64,000 nt of DNA, taken from positions 29,494 to 93,493 of the forward strand of contig NZ_JBQJIK010000024.1 in NCBI RefSeq assembly GCF_052078665.1. The letters run 5' to 3'. The position numbers were made by a program, and so were the translations under genes. The stretch is from Inquilinus sp052078665. Lineage in GTDB: Bacteria > Pseudomonadota > Alphaproteobacteria > DSM-16000 > Inquilinaceae. A model generated the notes under the pieces. It saw nothing but the letters and a program-made list of their open reading frames with translations, was not told the origin of the DNA and made no database searches. How positions within the stretch are numbered: the stretch's first letter is position 1; the number at the start of each line of letters is the position of its first letter. This document shows positions 8,074 to 17,045 of the stretch, piece by piece.

Positions 8074-9624
8074 TTGCGCAGTCTCCGTCCGATCCTGCTT
8101 TTCGTCGCGGTCGCCGGCCTGTCGCTGCTCGCCGTGGCGCTGGTGCTGCGCCTGCCCGGCGCCGCCGCGCTGACCGGCAATGCCGATGTCCTCTATCTGC
8201 CGGCGCTGTTCGACGACCTGCATCGCGGCCTCGACGCGCTGCGCGGCTGGCACCTGACGCCCGGCCCCTATGTCTTTCCGGACATGCTGGTCTACGGCCT
8301 GGCCGACCTCGCGACCGGCGATTTCCGCCAGGCCCTGCCGCTGGCCGCGGCGCTGCAGCTCGGCCTGCTGCTGCTGCTCGGCGGCGCCGTGCACCGCGCC
8401 GCCGGCGGCCGCTCCGCCGCCATGGCCGTGGCCGCCTTCGCGGTCGTGCTGGCGCTGCTCTTCGCCTTCGGCTGGGGGCTGGCCGGGGCCTATGCGCTGA
8501 ACTGGCTGATCTACCCCTTCGTCGTCACCTTCCATTTCGGCGCCATCCTGGTCGCGGCCGCGGTGCTGCTGCTGGTGCTGCGCCAGCTCGACCGGCCGGG
8601 CCCATGGCCGCTGGTCGGGCTGGCCGGGCTGATCCTGGCCGGAGTGCTGTCGGACAGCTTCGTCCTGCCCTATGCCGCCGCCCCGGCCCTGGCGCTGTCG
8701 CTGCTCTGCGCCCCGACGCCGCGCATCCGCGGCGCGGCCCTGGCGGCCGCGGCGGTGGTCGGCACTGCGTCGCTCGCCGCCTTCCTGCTGCAGGGCTGGA
8801 TCAACCCGCTGAACGAGGTCTATCGAGACCAGCTCGACCTCGGCATCGGCTACGGCCTGTTCCGCCTCGGCAGCGTGCTCTGGCCGGCGGATCCGGCGGA
8901 GCTGGCGGTCAATCTCGGCCTGATCGCCTTCGCCCTGCTGCCGGTTGCCCGCACGCTCGCGGTGCTGCGCGGCCTGGCGGCCGGGGAGCGCGAGATCGCA
9001 CCGTCGGACCGGATCGCGGTCTTCGCAGCCGCGTCCTCGCTGGCCACGCTGCTGGCGGTGGTGCTGTTCGGCATTTTCCGCGACGAGTCCTTCCTGCGCT
9101 ATTTCCAGCCCTGGCTGTTCCTGACCGCGGTCTGGCTCGCCCATCTCGCCGCCGATCGGCTGCGGGTGCCGGCCTGGCCGGTGGGGGCGGTCCTGGCGGT
9201 GCTGCTGGCTGTGGCCGCCGCGCTCTGGGCCCGGCCGGACCAACTGGCGGCGCGGATCGAGCTGCCGCGGACGCTCGCCTGCTTCCAGGGTCCGGTCGCC
9301 GGCCTCGCCGGCTACTGGTGGGCCAAGCCGCTGATGCTGCATTCCGAACGCCGCGTCCAGATCGTCCAGGTGGCCCGCAACGGCGCCCCCTATCACTGGA
9401 TCGTCAACCAGGACTGGGCCCGCCGCGACTGGGCCGGCGGCGCCGGCGCCCCGCCCTTCGGCTTCATCCTGATGGACGGGCTGAACCCCCGCGCCGTGAT
9501 CGCCCGCTACGGCATGCCGGACCGGGTCGAGCGCTGCGCCGGCATCCCGCTGTGGCGCTATGACGACCCCGACCGGCTGCGCGGCCCCCTGGCCGCCGCC
9601 GTGCCGGTCACGCTGCCGGACTGA
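8074..9624 (+). CDS. Polytopic membrane protein, possibly GT-C-like
   Basis: 516 residues starting with TTG 7 bases after plsC. About ten hydrophobic segments fill residues 8-400, and a soluble tail of about 120 residues follows that is likely periplasmic. An acidic loop after the first helix (NADVLYLP, then a region ending in FDDL) recalls the catalytic first external loop of GT-C glycosyltransferases, but I cannot show homology. I do not recognise the family with confidence. The position directly after plsC suggests a lipid or envelope role; that is inference. Confidence 0.65.
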   Translation: MRSLRPILLFVAVAGLSLLAVALVLRLPGAAALTGNADVLYLPALFDDLHRGLDALRGWHLTPGPYVFPDMLVYGLADLATGDFRQALPLAAALQLGLLLLLGGAVHRAAGGRSAAMAVAAFAVVLALLFAFGWGLAGAYALNWLIYPFVVTFHFGAILVAAAVLLLVLRQLDRPGPWPLVGLAGLILAGVLSDSFVLPYAAAPALALSLLCAPTPRIRGAALAAAAVVGTASLAAFLLQGWINPLNEVYRDQLDLGIGYGLFRLGSVLWPADPAELAVNLGLIAFALLPVARTLAVLRGLAAGEREIAPSDRIAVFAAASSLATLLAVVLFGIFRDESFLRYFQPWLFLTAVWLAHLAADRLRVPAWPVGAVLAVLLAVAAALWARPDQLAARIELPRTLACFQGPVAGLAGYWWAKPLMLHSERRVQIVQVARNGAPYHWIVNQDWARRDWAGGAGAPPFGFILMDGLNPRAVIARYGMPDRVERCAGIPLWRYDDPDRLRGPLAAAVPVTLPD

Positions 9625-9709
9625 TCGCCCGGTCGTCTGCGGCGGGAGCCTCGGCTATGGTCGGGGGACACGCCGTTCATCACGATCCATCCGAAACCGG
9701 AGTCTCCCG

Positions 9710-10888
9710 ATGACGACCGCCCTGTTCGATGCCGCGCCGGCCGCCGATCCCGCCCTGTCGCCGCGGATCGACGCCGCGATCGACCGGGCGCTGGCGGAGA
9801 AGCGCATCGTCGGCACGGTGGTGCTGGCGGCGCAGGACGGCCGGCTGGTGTACCGCCGCGCGGCCGGCCTGGCCGACCGCGAGGCCGGGCGGCCGGTGCG
9901 CGAGGACTCGGTGTTCCTCTACGCCTCGCTGACCAAGCCGATCGTCACCGCCGCCGCCCTGCGGCTGGTGGAGGAGGGACGGATCGCCCGGGCCGACCCG
10001 GTGACGAAGTTCCTGCCCGACTTCCGGCCGAAGCTGGCCGACGGCACCGAGCCCGTCATCACCATCCATCACCTGCTGACCCACACCGCGGGCCTGATCT
10101 ACGGCTTCGCCGAGCCGGCGGACGGCCCCTATCACCGCGCCGGCGTCTCCGACGGGCTCGACGCGCCGGGCCGGTCCTTCGCCGAGAATCTGCGCCGCAT
10201 CGCCTCGGCGCCGCTGGCCGTCGCGCCGGGCTCGGCCTGGGCCTATTCGCTGGCGCTCGACGTGCTCGGCGCCGCGCTGGAGCAGGCGGCCGGGGAAAGC
10301 CTGGCTGAGCTGGTGCGAAGCCGCGTCACGGGACCGCTCGGGCTGCAGGACACCGGCTTCTTCCCGCCGGATCGGTCGCGCCTGGCGAGCGCCTATGCCG
10401 ATGCGGTGCCGGAACCGCTGCGGATGGGCGACAGCTACGTCATCCCGGCACCGCAGCCCTTCGCCGGGCTCAGCTTCGCCCCCGACCGCATCTTCGACCC
10501 GGCCTCCTACCCCTCCGGCGGCGCCGGCATGGCGGGCACGGCGGGCGACTTCCTGGTGTTCCTCGAAGCCCTGCGCCAGGGCGGCGCGCCGATCCTGCGG
10601 CCGGAGACGGTGCAGGCCATGGCCACCGGGCAGATCCCGGGGCTGGCGATGCCGGAGTCGCCGGGCACCACCTTCGGCTACGGCTTCGCGCTGGTGACCG
10701 ATCCGGCGGCGGCCGGGGTGCCGATGACCGCCGGGACCTGGCGCTGGGGCGGCGTCTACGGCCATTCCTGGTTCGTCGACCCGGCGCGGCGGCTGAGCGT
10801 CGTCGGCCTCACCAACACCGCGTTCGAGGGCATGAACGGTCGGTTCGTCGCCGATCTGCGCGCCGCGATCTATGTCGGGCTGGAATAG
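9710..10888 (+). CDS. Serine hydrolase, beta-lactamase class C family
   Basis: 392 residues. The SxxK active-site motif is SLTK at 73-76, preceded by FLYA. HTAGLIYG near residue 127 and a YSLALDVLG motif (in place of YxN) follow, with a GHSW motif near residue 350 in the third-element position. No signal peptide is visible at the chosen ATG (9710, behind a weak CCGGAGTCTCCC), so this is probably a cytosolic esterase/peptidase-like member rather than a secreted beta-lactamase. It stands alone. Confidence 0.87.
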   Translation: MTTALFDAAPAADPALSPRIDAAIDRALAEKRIVGTVVLAAQDGRLVYRRAAGLADREAGRPVREDSVFLYASLTKPIVTAAALRLVEEGRIARADPVTKFLPDFRPKLADGTEPVITIHHLLTHTAGLIYGFAEPADGPYHRAGVSDGLDAPGRSFAENLRRIASAPLAVAPGSAWAYSLALDVLGAALEQAAGESLAELVRSRVTGPLGLQDTGFFPPDRSRLASAYADAVPEPLRMGDSYVIPAPQPFAGLSFAPDRIFDPASYPSGGAGMAGTAGDFLVFLEALRQGGAPILRPETVQAMATGQIPGLAMPESPGTTFGYGFALVTDPAAAGVPMTAGTWRWGGVYGHSWFVDPARRLSVVGLTNTAFEGMNGRFVADLRAAIYVGLE

Positions 10889-10976
10889 CGGGATCCTGGG
10901 GGCGGCCACTGTCCCTGGTTGACCGGGCCTGACCGCACCCCCATCCTTTGGGGGTGCGTCTGTCTGCGGGAGGTCC

Positions 10977-13250
10977 ATGGTGGCCGAGCCGGGCGATATC
11001 GCGACCCAGATCTGGAACATGAAGTACCGGCTGAAGCAGCCGGACGGCACGCCTGTCGACCAGTCGGTCGAGGACAGCTGGCGCCGGGTCGCGACCGCCG
11101 TGGCCGCCGCCGAATCGGACCCGGCTCTCTGGGCCGAGCGCTTCCTCGGCATCCTGCGCGACCACCGCTATTTGCCGGCCGGCCGCATCCTGGCCGGCGC
11201 CGGCACCGGGCGCGACGTCACCCTGTTCAACTGCTTCGTCATGGGCACGGTGCCGGACAGCATGGCCGGCATCTTCGCCCATCTGCGCGAGGCGGCGCTG
11301 ACGCTGCAGCAGGGCGGCGGCATCGGCTACGACTTCTCCACCATCCGGCCGAAGGGCGCGCCGGTCGCCGGCGTCGCGGCCGACGCCTCCGGCCCGCTGT
11401 CCTTCATGGATGTGTGGGACGCGATGTGCCGCACCATCATGTCCGCCGGCTCCCGCCGCGGCGCGATGATGGCGACTTTGCGCTGCGACCATCCGGACGT
11501 GGTCGACTTCATCGAGGCCAAGCGCACCCCCGGCCGACTGCGCATGTTCAACCTCTCGGTCCTGGTCACCGACCCGTTCATGCAGGCGGTGGCCGACGAC
11601 GCGCCCTGGGACCTGGCGTTCGGCGGCCGTATCTTCCGCACCCTGCCGGCGCGCGAGCTGTGGGACCGGATCATGCGCTCGACCTATGATTCGGCCGAGC
11701 CCGGCGTGATCTTCATCGACCGCATCAACGCGCAGAACAATCTTCAATATTGCGAGCAAATTCAAAGCACTAACCCGTGTGGCGAACAGCCACTTCCTCC
11801 GTATGGCGCCTGCCTGCTCGGCTCGGTCAACCTGGCGAAGCTGGTGGTCGATCCGTTCACGCCCGAGGCCCGCTTCGACCACGAGGCGCTGGCGGAGATC
11901 GTGCCGGTCGCCATCCGGCTGATGGACAATGTCGTCGACGTCTCGCGCTTCCCGCTGCCGGAGCAGGCGGCCGAGGCCAAGGCCAAGCGGCGCATCGGCC
12001 TCGGCGTCACCGGCCTGGCCGACGCCTTCCTGATGCTGGGGGTGCGCTACGGCTCGCCCGAATCGGCGGCCCTGGTCGAGGACTGGCTGGGGGCGATCAA
12101 GCGCCATTCCTACCGTGCCTCGGCCGAGATCGCGGCGGAGAAAGGGACCTTCCCGCTGTTCGACCGCGACAAGTTCCTGGCCGCGCCGGGCGTCGCCGAG
12201 CTGCCGGATGAGATCCGCGGCCTGATCGCCCGGCACGGCATCCGCAACGCGCTGCTGACCTCGATCGCGCCGACCGGCACCATCTCGCTGTTCGCCGGCA
12301 ATGTCGCCTCGGGGATCGAGCCGGTCTTCGCCTGGACCCACACCCGCAACGTGCTGCTGCCCGACGGCAGCCGGCGGGCGGAGACGGTGGAGAATTACGC
12401 CTACCGCCTGTTCCGCGAGATCCACGGCGCCGACGCGCCGCTGCCGGACTATTTCGTCGACGCCCAGACGCTGGAGCCGGCCGACCACCTGGTGATCCAG
12501 GCGGCGGCGCAGAAGCACATCGACAGCTCCATCAGCAAGACCATCAACTGCCCCGAGGACCTGTCCTTCGACGCCTTCAAGGACATCTACGCCCAGGCCT
12601 ATGCGCTGGGCTGCAAGGGCTGCACCACCTACCGGCCGAATGCGATCACCGGCGCGGTGCTGGAGGCCCAAACGGCGAACAGGGGGCCGGCGCAGAAGCG
12701 TCTGGCCGACGCCCCCGGCCTCAGCCTGCCCGCGGCCCGGCCGGAGGTGCTGCCGGGCGAGACCTACAAGCTGCGCTGGCCGGACAGCGATCACGCCATC
12801 TACGTCACCCTCAACGACACCGTGGTCGACGGCCAGCGCCGGCCGTTCGAGATCTTCATCAACTCGAAGAACATGGAGCATTACGCCTGGACCGTGGCGC
12901 TGACCCGGATGATCAGCGCCGTGTTCCGCCGCGGCGGCGACGTCGTCTTCGTGGTCGAGGAGCTGAAGGCGGTGTTCGACCCGCGCGGCGGGCAGTGGAT
13001 GGGCGGCCGCTACGTGCCCTCGCTGCTGGCCGCGATCGGCGAGACGATCGAGCGGCACATGGTGGCGACGGGCTTCCTGGCGAAGCCGGAGGGCATCGTG
13101 CCGGAGGTGGCGGTCGAGGTGACGGCGGAGGCGGTCGGGGCACCGGTCCGGCCGCCGGGCCGGTCCTGCCCGAAATGCGGCCACCCGACCCTGATCCGGC
13201 AGGAGGGTTGCGACACCTGCCTGAACTGCGGCTATTCGCGCTGCGGCTAG
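10977..13250 (+). CDS. nrdJ: Adenosylcobalamin-dependent ribonucleoside-diphosphate reductase (class II)
   Basis: 757 residues. Makes deoxyribonucleotides using a cobalamin-derived thiyl radical, independently of oxygen. The substrate-site GSRRGAMMATL is near residue 157, NPCGEQPLPPYG with an active-site cysteine near 263, the loop APTGTISLFAG near 430, and a C-terminal zinc ribbon (CPKCGH and CLNCGYSRCG) with the terminal cysteines that re-reduce the active site. There is no B12 riboswitch upstream. The NPCGEQ segment (11735-11806) is written in AT-rich rare codons quite unlike the rest of the gene. It converges on the next gene with a 4-base CTAG overlap. Confidence 0.95.
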   Translation: MVAEPGDIATQIWNMKYRLKQPDGTPVDQSVEDSWRRVATAVAAAESDPALWAERFLGILRDHRYLPAGRILAGAGTGRDVTLFNCFVMGTVPDSMAGIFAHLREAALTLQQGGGIGYDFSTIRPKGAPVAGVAADASGPLSFMDVWDAMCRTIMSAGSRRGAMMATLRCDHPDVVDFIEAKRTPGRLRMFNLSVLVTDPFMQAVADDAPWDLAFGGRIFRTLPARELWDRIMRSTYDSAEPGVIFIDRINAQNNLQYCEQIQSTNPCGEQPLPPYGACLLGSVNLAKLVVDPFTPEARFDHEALAEIVPVAIRLMDNVVDVSRFPLPEQAAEAKAKRRIGLGVTGLADAFLMLGVRYGSPESAALVEDWLGAIKRHSYRASAEIAAEKGTFPLFDRDKFLAAPGVAELPDEIRGLIARHGIRNALLTSIAPTGTISLFAGNVASGIEPVFAWTHTRNVLLPDGSRRAETVENYAYRLFREIHGADAPLPDYFVDAQTLEPADHLVIQAAAQKHIDSSISKTINCPEDLSFDAFKDIYAQAYALGCKGCTTYRPNAITGAVLEAQTANRGPAQKRLADAPGLSLPAARPEVLPGETYKLRWPDSDHAIYVTLNDTVVDGQRRPFEIFINSKNMEHYAWTVALTRMISAVFRRGGDVVFVVEELKAVFDPRGGQWMGGRYVPSLLAAIGETIERHMVATGFLAKPEGIVPEVAVEVTAEAVGAPVRPPGRSCPKCGHPTLIRQEGCDTCLNCGYSRCG

Positions 13251-13837
13251 GCCGGCTCCGCGGCCTCGGCCACGCGCTTGGCCAGGGCGAACAGGGCACC
13301 GTCGCGGATGCCCAGCTCGCGCAGATGCTCGACCGTGTTCAGCAGATAGTCGCGGTTCGGCCCGCTGCTGCCGATGCCGGTGCGGATCATCGCCAGTGTC
13401 TCCTCCGGCCCCAGCGCGCCACGGTACTGGTGGTGGCGGCGGTCGGCCAGGAAGCAGCAGGCGGTGGCGGGGCCAGAGGGGAGCCGGATCTGCTTCAGGC
13501 TCGGGCGGTAGACACCGGTCACCATCTCGCGCTCCCAGAGATAGGCGACCACCTCCTGCACATGCTCCGGCGCCACCTTGAAGGCCATGCCGCGGCAGGA
13601 GCCGCCGCGGTCCAGGCCCAGCACCAGCCCCGGCCGTTCCGGCGTGCCGCGGTAGCGGTGGGAGAGGACGCAGAAGCGGCGGTGATAGCCGTGCAGCACC
13701 GCCGGCTGCCGCTCGAGATGCGGGAAGCCCGGATTCCACATCAGCGAACCGTAGCCGAACACCCAGAGTGGCTCGCCCGGGATCAGCGGCAGGTTCGGCG
13801 TCTTCCAATCGTGATGACCATCGGCCATCCACACCAT
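13247..13837 (-). CDS. Gamma-glutamylcyclotransferase, ChaC-like
   Basis: 196 residues from the ATG at 13837; an ATG at 13828 is equally possible and neither has a clear ribosome site. The substrate loop FGYGSLMW near the N-terminus and the catalytic-glutamate region in the C-terminal half fit the ChaC branch, which cleaves glutathione to 5-oxoproline and Cys-Gly in the cytosol. The gene is divergent from the DUF2125 gene, an arrangement seen in other Alphaproteobacteria. Confidence 0.88.
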   Translation of the reverse strand: MVWMADGHHDWKTPNLPLIPGEPLWVFGYGSLMWNPGFPHLERQPAVLHGYHRRFCVLSHRYRGTPERPGLVLGLDRGGSCRGMAFKVAPEHVQEVVAYLWEREMVTGVYRPSLKQIRLPSGPATACCFLADRRHHQYRGALGPEETLAMIRTGIGSSGPNRDYLLNTVEHLRELGIRDGALFALAKRVAEAAEPA

Positions 13838-13953
13838 GTAGCGTGTTGCAGATGCGAAAGGGAGGGGCGTCGTGTCGCGTTTTGCTGCTTCGGCTTGACT
13901 CCGGGGCCCGGTCGCGGCCACGTGCCCTGCTCGCGCCACCATCCGGGACCGCC

Positions 13954-14973
13954 ATGCGTCGCCGCCGCCGTATCGTCGTCGTTCCCACCACCCTCGTCGC
14001 CCTGCTCGCCGCCGGCTGGACCGGCGGCTGGTACTGGGCCGCGGGGAAGGTCGAGGCCCAGGCGCAGGCCTTCGCCGCCAACCCGCCGCCGGGCGTCACG
14101 GTCGATCCCGGCACGCTGAGCGTCGAGGGCTTCCCGCTGGCCTTCACCGTCGAATCGCAGGCGCCCAGCCTGCGCCGGATCGACGGGCTGACCTGGAACG
14201 CCGCCGGGGTGGTCGCCACCGCCAGGCCCTGGACCCTGCCGGAGGTCGGCTTCACCATCGCGCCGCCGCAGCGCATCACCCTGCCGGGCAGCCCGGCCCT
14301 GATCGCCGAGGTCAAGGGCTCGGGCAGCGGCAGCGCCCGGATCGGCAGCGACGGCAAGCCGAATCGGGTGCTGCTGACCCTGTCCCAGGTCGAGCTCTCC
14401 GGCGGGCTGCTGCAGGCGCCGCTGCCGATCGCCCGGGTCAACGGCTCGGTCGACCGGGCGCCGGAGGAGGCCGGGGCCGGCGCCGCCGCGTCGCTCGACA
14501 TCGAGGGGCTGGAGACGCCGGATCTCGGCCTGCAGGCGATGGGCCGGCGGGTCGACATGGTGGCGGCGCGGCTGACCGTGCTGGGCCCGCTGCCGAAGGC
14601 CGCGACCGCGCCCGAGCTGACCGCCTGGCGCGCCGCCGGCGGCAAGCTCCGGGTCGACAAGCTGTCGCTGCGCTGGGGGCCGCTGGTGATCGATGCCGAC
14701 GGCACCCTCGACCTCGACGACAAGCTGCAGCCGCAGGGCACGCTGACGGCGAAGATTCGCGGCTACGGCCCGGTGATCGAGGATCTGCAGAAGGCCGGTG
14801 CGGTGAAGGAGCGCGACGCCGGCTTCGCCAAGGTCGGGCTTGACCTGATGGCGGGCCAGCCGGCGGCGGACGGCACCCGCACCGTCACCGCCCCGATCAC
14901 GATCCAGAAGGGCAAGGTCTCCTTCGGCCCGCTGCAGGTGGCCAAGCTGCCGGAGATCCGGTGGCAGCAGTAG
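13954..14973 (+). CDS. DUF2125 domain protein
   Basis: 339 residues. An Arg-rich start (MRRRRR) and one hydrophobic segment (residues 8-30) form a membrane anchor or uncleaved signal. The rest is the DUF2125 domain, a beta-rich region with repeated AxGxLxLD-type strands. Proteins of this family are predicted to be exported into the alphaproteobacterial envelope; the function is unknown. The frame is open upstream, but the ATG at 13954 is the first start giving a sensible anchor. tyrC converges 13 bases downstream. Confidence 0.85.
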   Translation: MRRRRRIVVVPTTLVALLAAGWTGGWYWAAGKVEAQAQAFAANPPPGVTVDPGTLSVEGFPLAFTVESQAPSLRRIDGLTWNAAGVVATARPWTLPEVGFTIAPPQRITLPGSPALIAEVKGSGSGSARIGSDGKPNRVLLTLSQVELSGGLLQAPLPIARVNGSVDRAPEEAGAGAAASLDIEGLETPDLGLQAMGRRVDMVAARLTVLGPLPKAATAPELTAWRAAGGKLRVDKLSLRWGPLVIDADGTLDLDDKLQPQGTLTAKIRGYGPVIEDLQKAGAVKERDAGFAKVGLDLMAGQPAADGTRTVTAPITIQKGKVSFGPLQVAKLPEIRWQQ

Positions 14974-14986
14974 CCGGCAGGGCCGG

Positions 14987-15937
14987 TCAGTCCTCTTCCT
15001 TGGTCAGCCGCGCCGCCTTCTCCGGCTCCATCTCCTCCTGATGGGCGTCGACGACGCCGCGGCGGATGGCGCGGGTGCGGGTGAACCAGGACTCGAGTTT
15101 GTCGCCCTCGCCGCGGCGGATGGCGCGCTGCAGCCGCACCAGATCCTCGGTGAACTGCTGCAGCACCTCCAGCACCGCGCCCTTGTTGGTCAGGAACACG
15201 TCGCGCCACATCACCGGGTCGGAGCCGGCGATGCGGGTGAAATCCCGGAAGCCGCCGGCCGAGAAGCGGATCACCTCGGCCTGGGTCGCCTCTTCCATGT
15301 CCGAGGCGGTGCCGACGATGGTGTAGGCGATCAGATGCGGGATGTGCGAGGTGATGGCCAGCACCCGGTCATGGTGCTCGGCGGTCATCTTCTCGACCAT
15401 CATGCCCATGCCGCGCCACAGCGCCTCGACCTTGGCAACGGCGGCAGGGTCGACGCCCGGCTCCGGCGTCAGCACGCACCAGCGGTCGATGAACAGCTCG
15501 GCGAAGCCGGCGGAGGGGCCGGAATGCTCGGTGCCGGCGATCGGGTGGCCGGGCACCAGATGCACCCCGGCCGGCAGATAGGGGGCGATGGTCTTCGCCA
15601 CCATGCCCTTGACCGAGCCGACATCGGTGACCACCGCGCCCGGCGCCAGGGCCGGGGCGATGGCCTTGGCCAGCTGCTCATAGGCGCCCATCGGGGCGCA
15701 GATCATCACCGCGTCTGCGCCGGCCACGGCGGCGGCCGGGTCGGCCTCGACCCGGTCGAGGAAGCCCAGCGCCATCGCCTCGTCGCGGGTCTCCTGGCGC
15801 CGGGCGTGGCCGACGATCTCGCCCGCCAGCCCGTGCTTGCGGGCGGCGCGCGCGACGGAGGAGCCGATCAGGCCGATGCCCAGCAGGGCCAGGCGCCGGA
15901 AAATCGGCGCGCCCGTGTCGGTCGCCGGCGCGCTCAT
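14987..15937 (-). CDS. tyrC: Prephenate/arogenate dehydrogenase
   Basis: 316 residues. Oxidatively decarboxylates prephenate or arogenate in tyrosine synthesis. An N-terminal NAD(P)-binding Rossmann motif (LLGIGLIGSSVA, residues 14-25), then GSVKG and HPIAGTEHSG near residues 110 and 135, define the family. The start overlaps the hisC stop by 4 bases (ATGA), so it is translationally coupled to hisC. It is the last gene of a three-gene aromatic/histidine operon. Whether it prefers arogenate or prephenate cannot be read from sequence alone. Confidence 0.92.
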   Translation of the reverse strand: MSAPATDTGAPIFRRLALLGIGLIGSSVARAARKHGLAGEIVGHARRQETRDEAMALGFLDRVEADPAAAVAGADAVMICAPMGAYEQLAKAIAPALAPGAVVTDVGSVKGMVAKTIAPYLPAGVHLVPGHPIAGTEHSGPSAGFAELFIDRWCVLTPEPGVDPAAVAKVEALWRGMGMMVEKMTAEHHDRVLAITSHIPHLIAYTIVGTASDMEEATQAEVIRFSAGGFRDFTRIAGSDPVMWRDVFLTNKGAVLEVLQQFTEDLVRLQRAIRRGEGDKLESWFTRTRAIRRGVVDAHQEEMEPEKAARLTKEED

Positions 15938-17037
15938 CGGCTGCGCAGATGCTCGGCCAGTGCCGCGACCACCGCCCGCATCTCCTCCTCGGTGCCGATG
16001 GTGATGCGCAGGCAGCCGGGCAGGCCGTAGCCGCTCATCTGGCGCACCAGGATGCCGCTGTCCTTCAGGTGCAGCCGCGCCGCCTCGGCGTCGCGATCAC
16101 CGAAATCGACCAGCAGGAAGTTGCCGGACGAGGGCAGCGGCGACAGGCCGAGCTTTTCCACTTCCGCCGCGGTCCAGCGCCGCCATTCGGCGTTGTGGGC
16201 GCGGCTCTTCTCGATGAACGCCTCGTCCGCCAGCGCGGCCACGCCCGCCGCCTGCGCCGCGGCGCTGACGTTGAACGGCCCGCGGGCGCGATGCAGGATG
16301 TCGGTGATGCCGGCCGAGGCATAGGCCCAGCCGAGCCGCAGCGCGCCCAGGCCGTAGATCTTCGAGAAGGTGCGCAGCATGACGACGTTCCCGGCCCGGT
16401 CGACCAGCTCGGCGCCGGCGCTGTACTCCGGGTCGTCGATGTATTCGGCATAGGCGGCGTCCAGCGCCAGGATCACATCCGGCGGCAGGGCGGCGTGCAG
16501 CCGCTCGACCTCGGCCTGCGGCAGCAGGTAGCCGGTCGGGTTGTTCGGGTTGGCAAGGAACAGGATGCGGGTGCGCGGCGTCACCCGCGCCAGCAGCGCG
16601 TCGACATCGGTCTTGAGGTCCGCCTCGGGCGCCGCGATCGGTGTGGCGCCGACCGTCTTGGCCGCGATCGGGTACATCAGGAAGCCGTGCCGGCTGTACA
16701 GCACCTCGTCGCCCGGCCCGGCATAGCTCTTGGCCAGAAGGGCGATCAGCTCGTCCGACCCGGCGCCGGCGACGATGCGCTCCGCATCCAGGCCGAAGCG
16801 GGCGGCCAGCGCCTCGCGCAGGGCGCTGCAGCCGCCGTCCGGATAGCGGTGGATCTCGCCGCCCAGCTCGCGATAGGCCGCGGTCGCCATCGGGCTCGGG
16901 CCGAAGGCGCCTTCGTTCGAGGCCAGCCGGATCGGCCGGCCCAGCTGCGGATGCGGCACCGCCTTGGCCTCGCCGCCGACATAGGGGTCGATGTCGAGCA
17001 GGCCCGGACGCGGGCGCGGGGCTTGGATGGTCGTCAT
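15934..17037 (-). CDS. hisC: Histidinol-phosphate (or aromatic amino acid) aminotransferase
   Basis: 367-residue fold-I PLP enzyme. The motif ASNEGAFGPSP starts near residue 39, NPNNPTG near 163-169, and the PLP lysine is K226 in TFSKIYGLGALRLGW. Its place between chorismate mutase and tyrC suggests it also transaminates prephenate or phenylpyruvate/hydroxyphenylpyruvate, as in many Alphaproteobacteria. The ATG at 17037 is the first that gives a normal N-terminus; the open frame upstream is shadow of the chorismate mutase gene, which ends 8 bases before. Confidence 0.92.
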   Translation of the reverse strand: MTTIQAPRPRPGLLDIDPYVGGEAKAVPHPQLGRPIRLASNEGAFGPSPMATAAYRELGGEIHRYPDGGCSALREALAARFGLDAERIVAGAGSDELIALLAKSYAGPGDEVLYSRHGFLMYPIAAKTVGATPIAAPEADLKTDVDALLARVTPRTRILFLANPNNPTGYLLPQAEVERLHAALPPDVILALDAAYAEYIDDPEYSAGAELVDRAGNVVMLRTFSKIYGLGALRLGWAYASAGITDILHRARGPFNVSAAAQAAGVAALADEAFIEKSRAHNAEWRRWTAAEVEKLGLSPLPSSGNFLLVDFGDRDAEAARLHLKDSGILVRQMSGYGLPGCLRITIGTEEEMRAVVAALAEHLRSR

Positions 17038-17045
17038 GGCTCTTG

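Noticed and set aside
10809..14741. A 1310-codon minus-strand open frame across the ribonucleotide reductase and its neighbours
   Set aside because: It runs through three well supported genes on both strands, uses codons atypical for real genes here (Ala/Gly/Arg/Pro-rich) and has no family match. Long antisense frames are common at this GC content.
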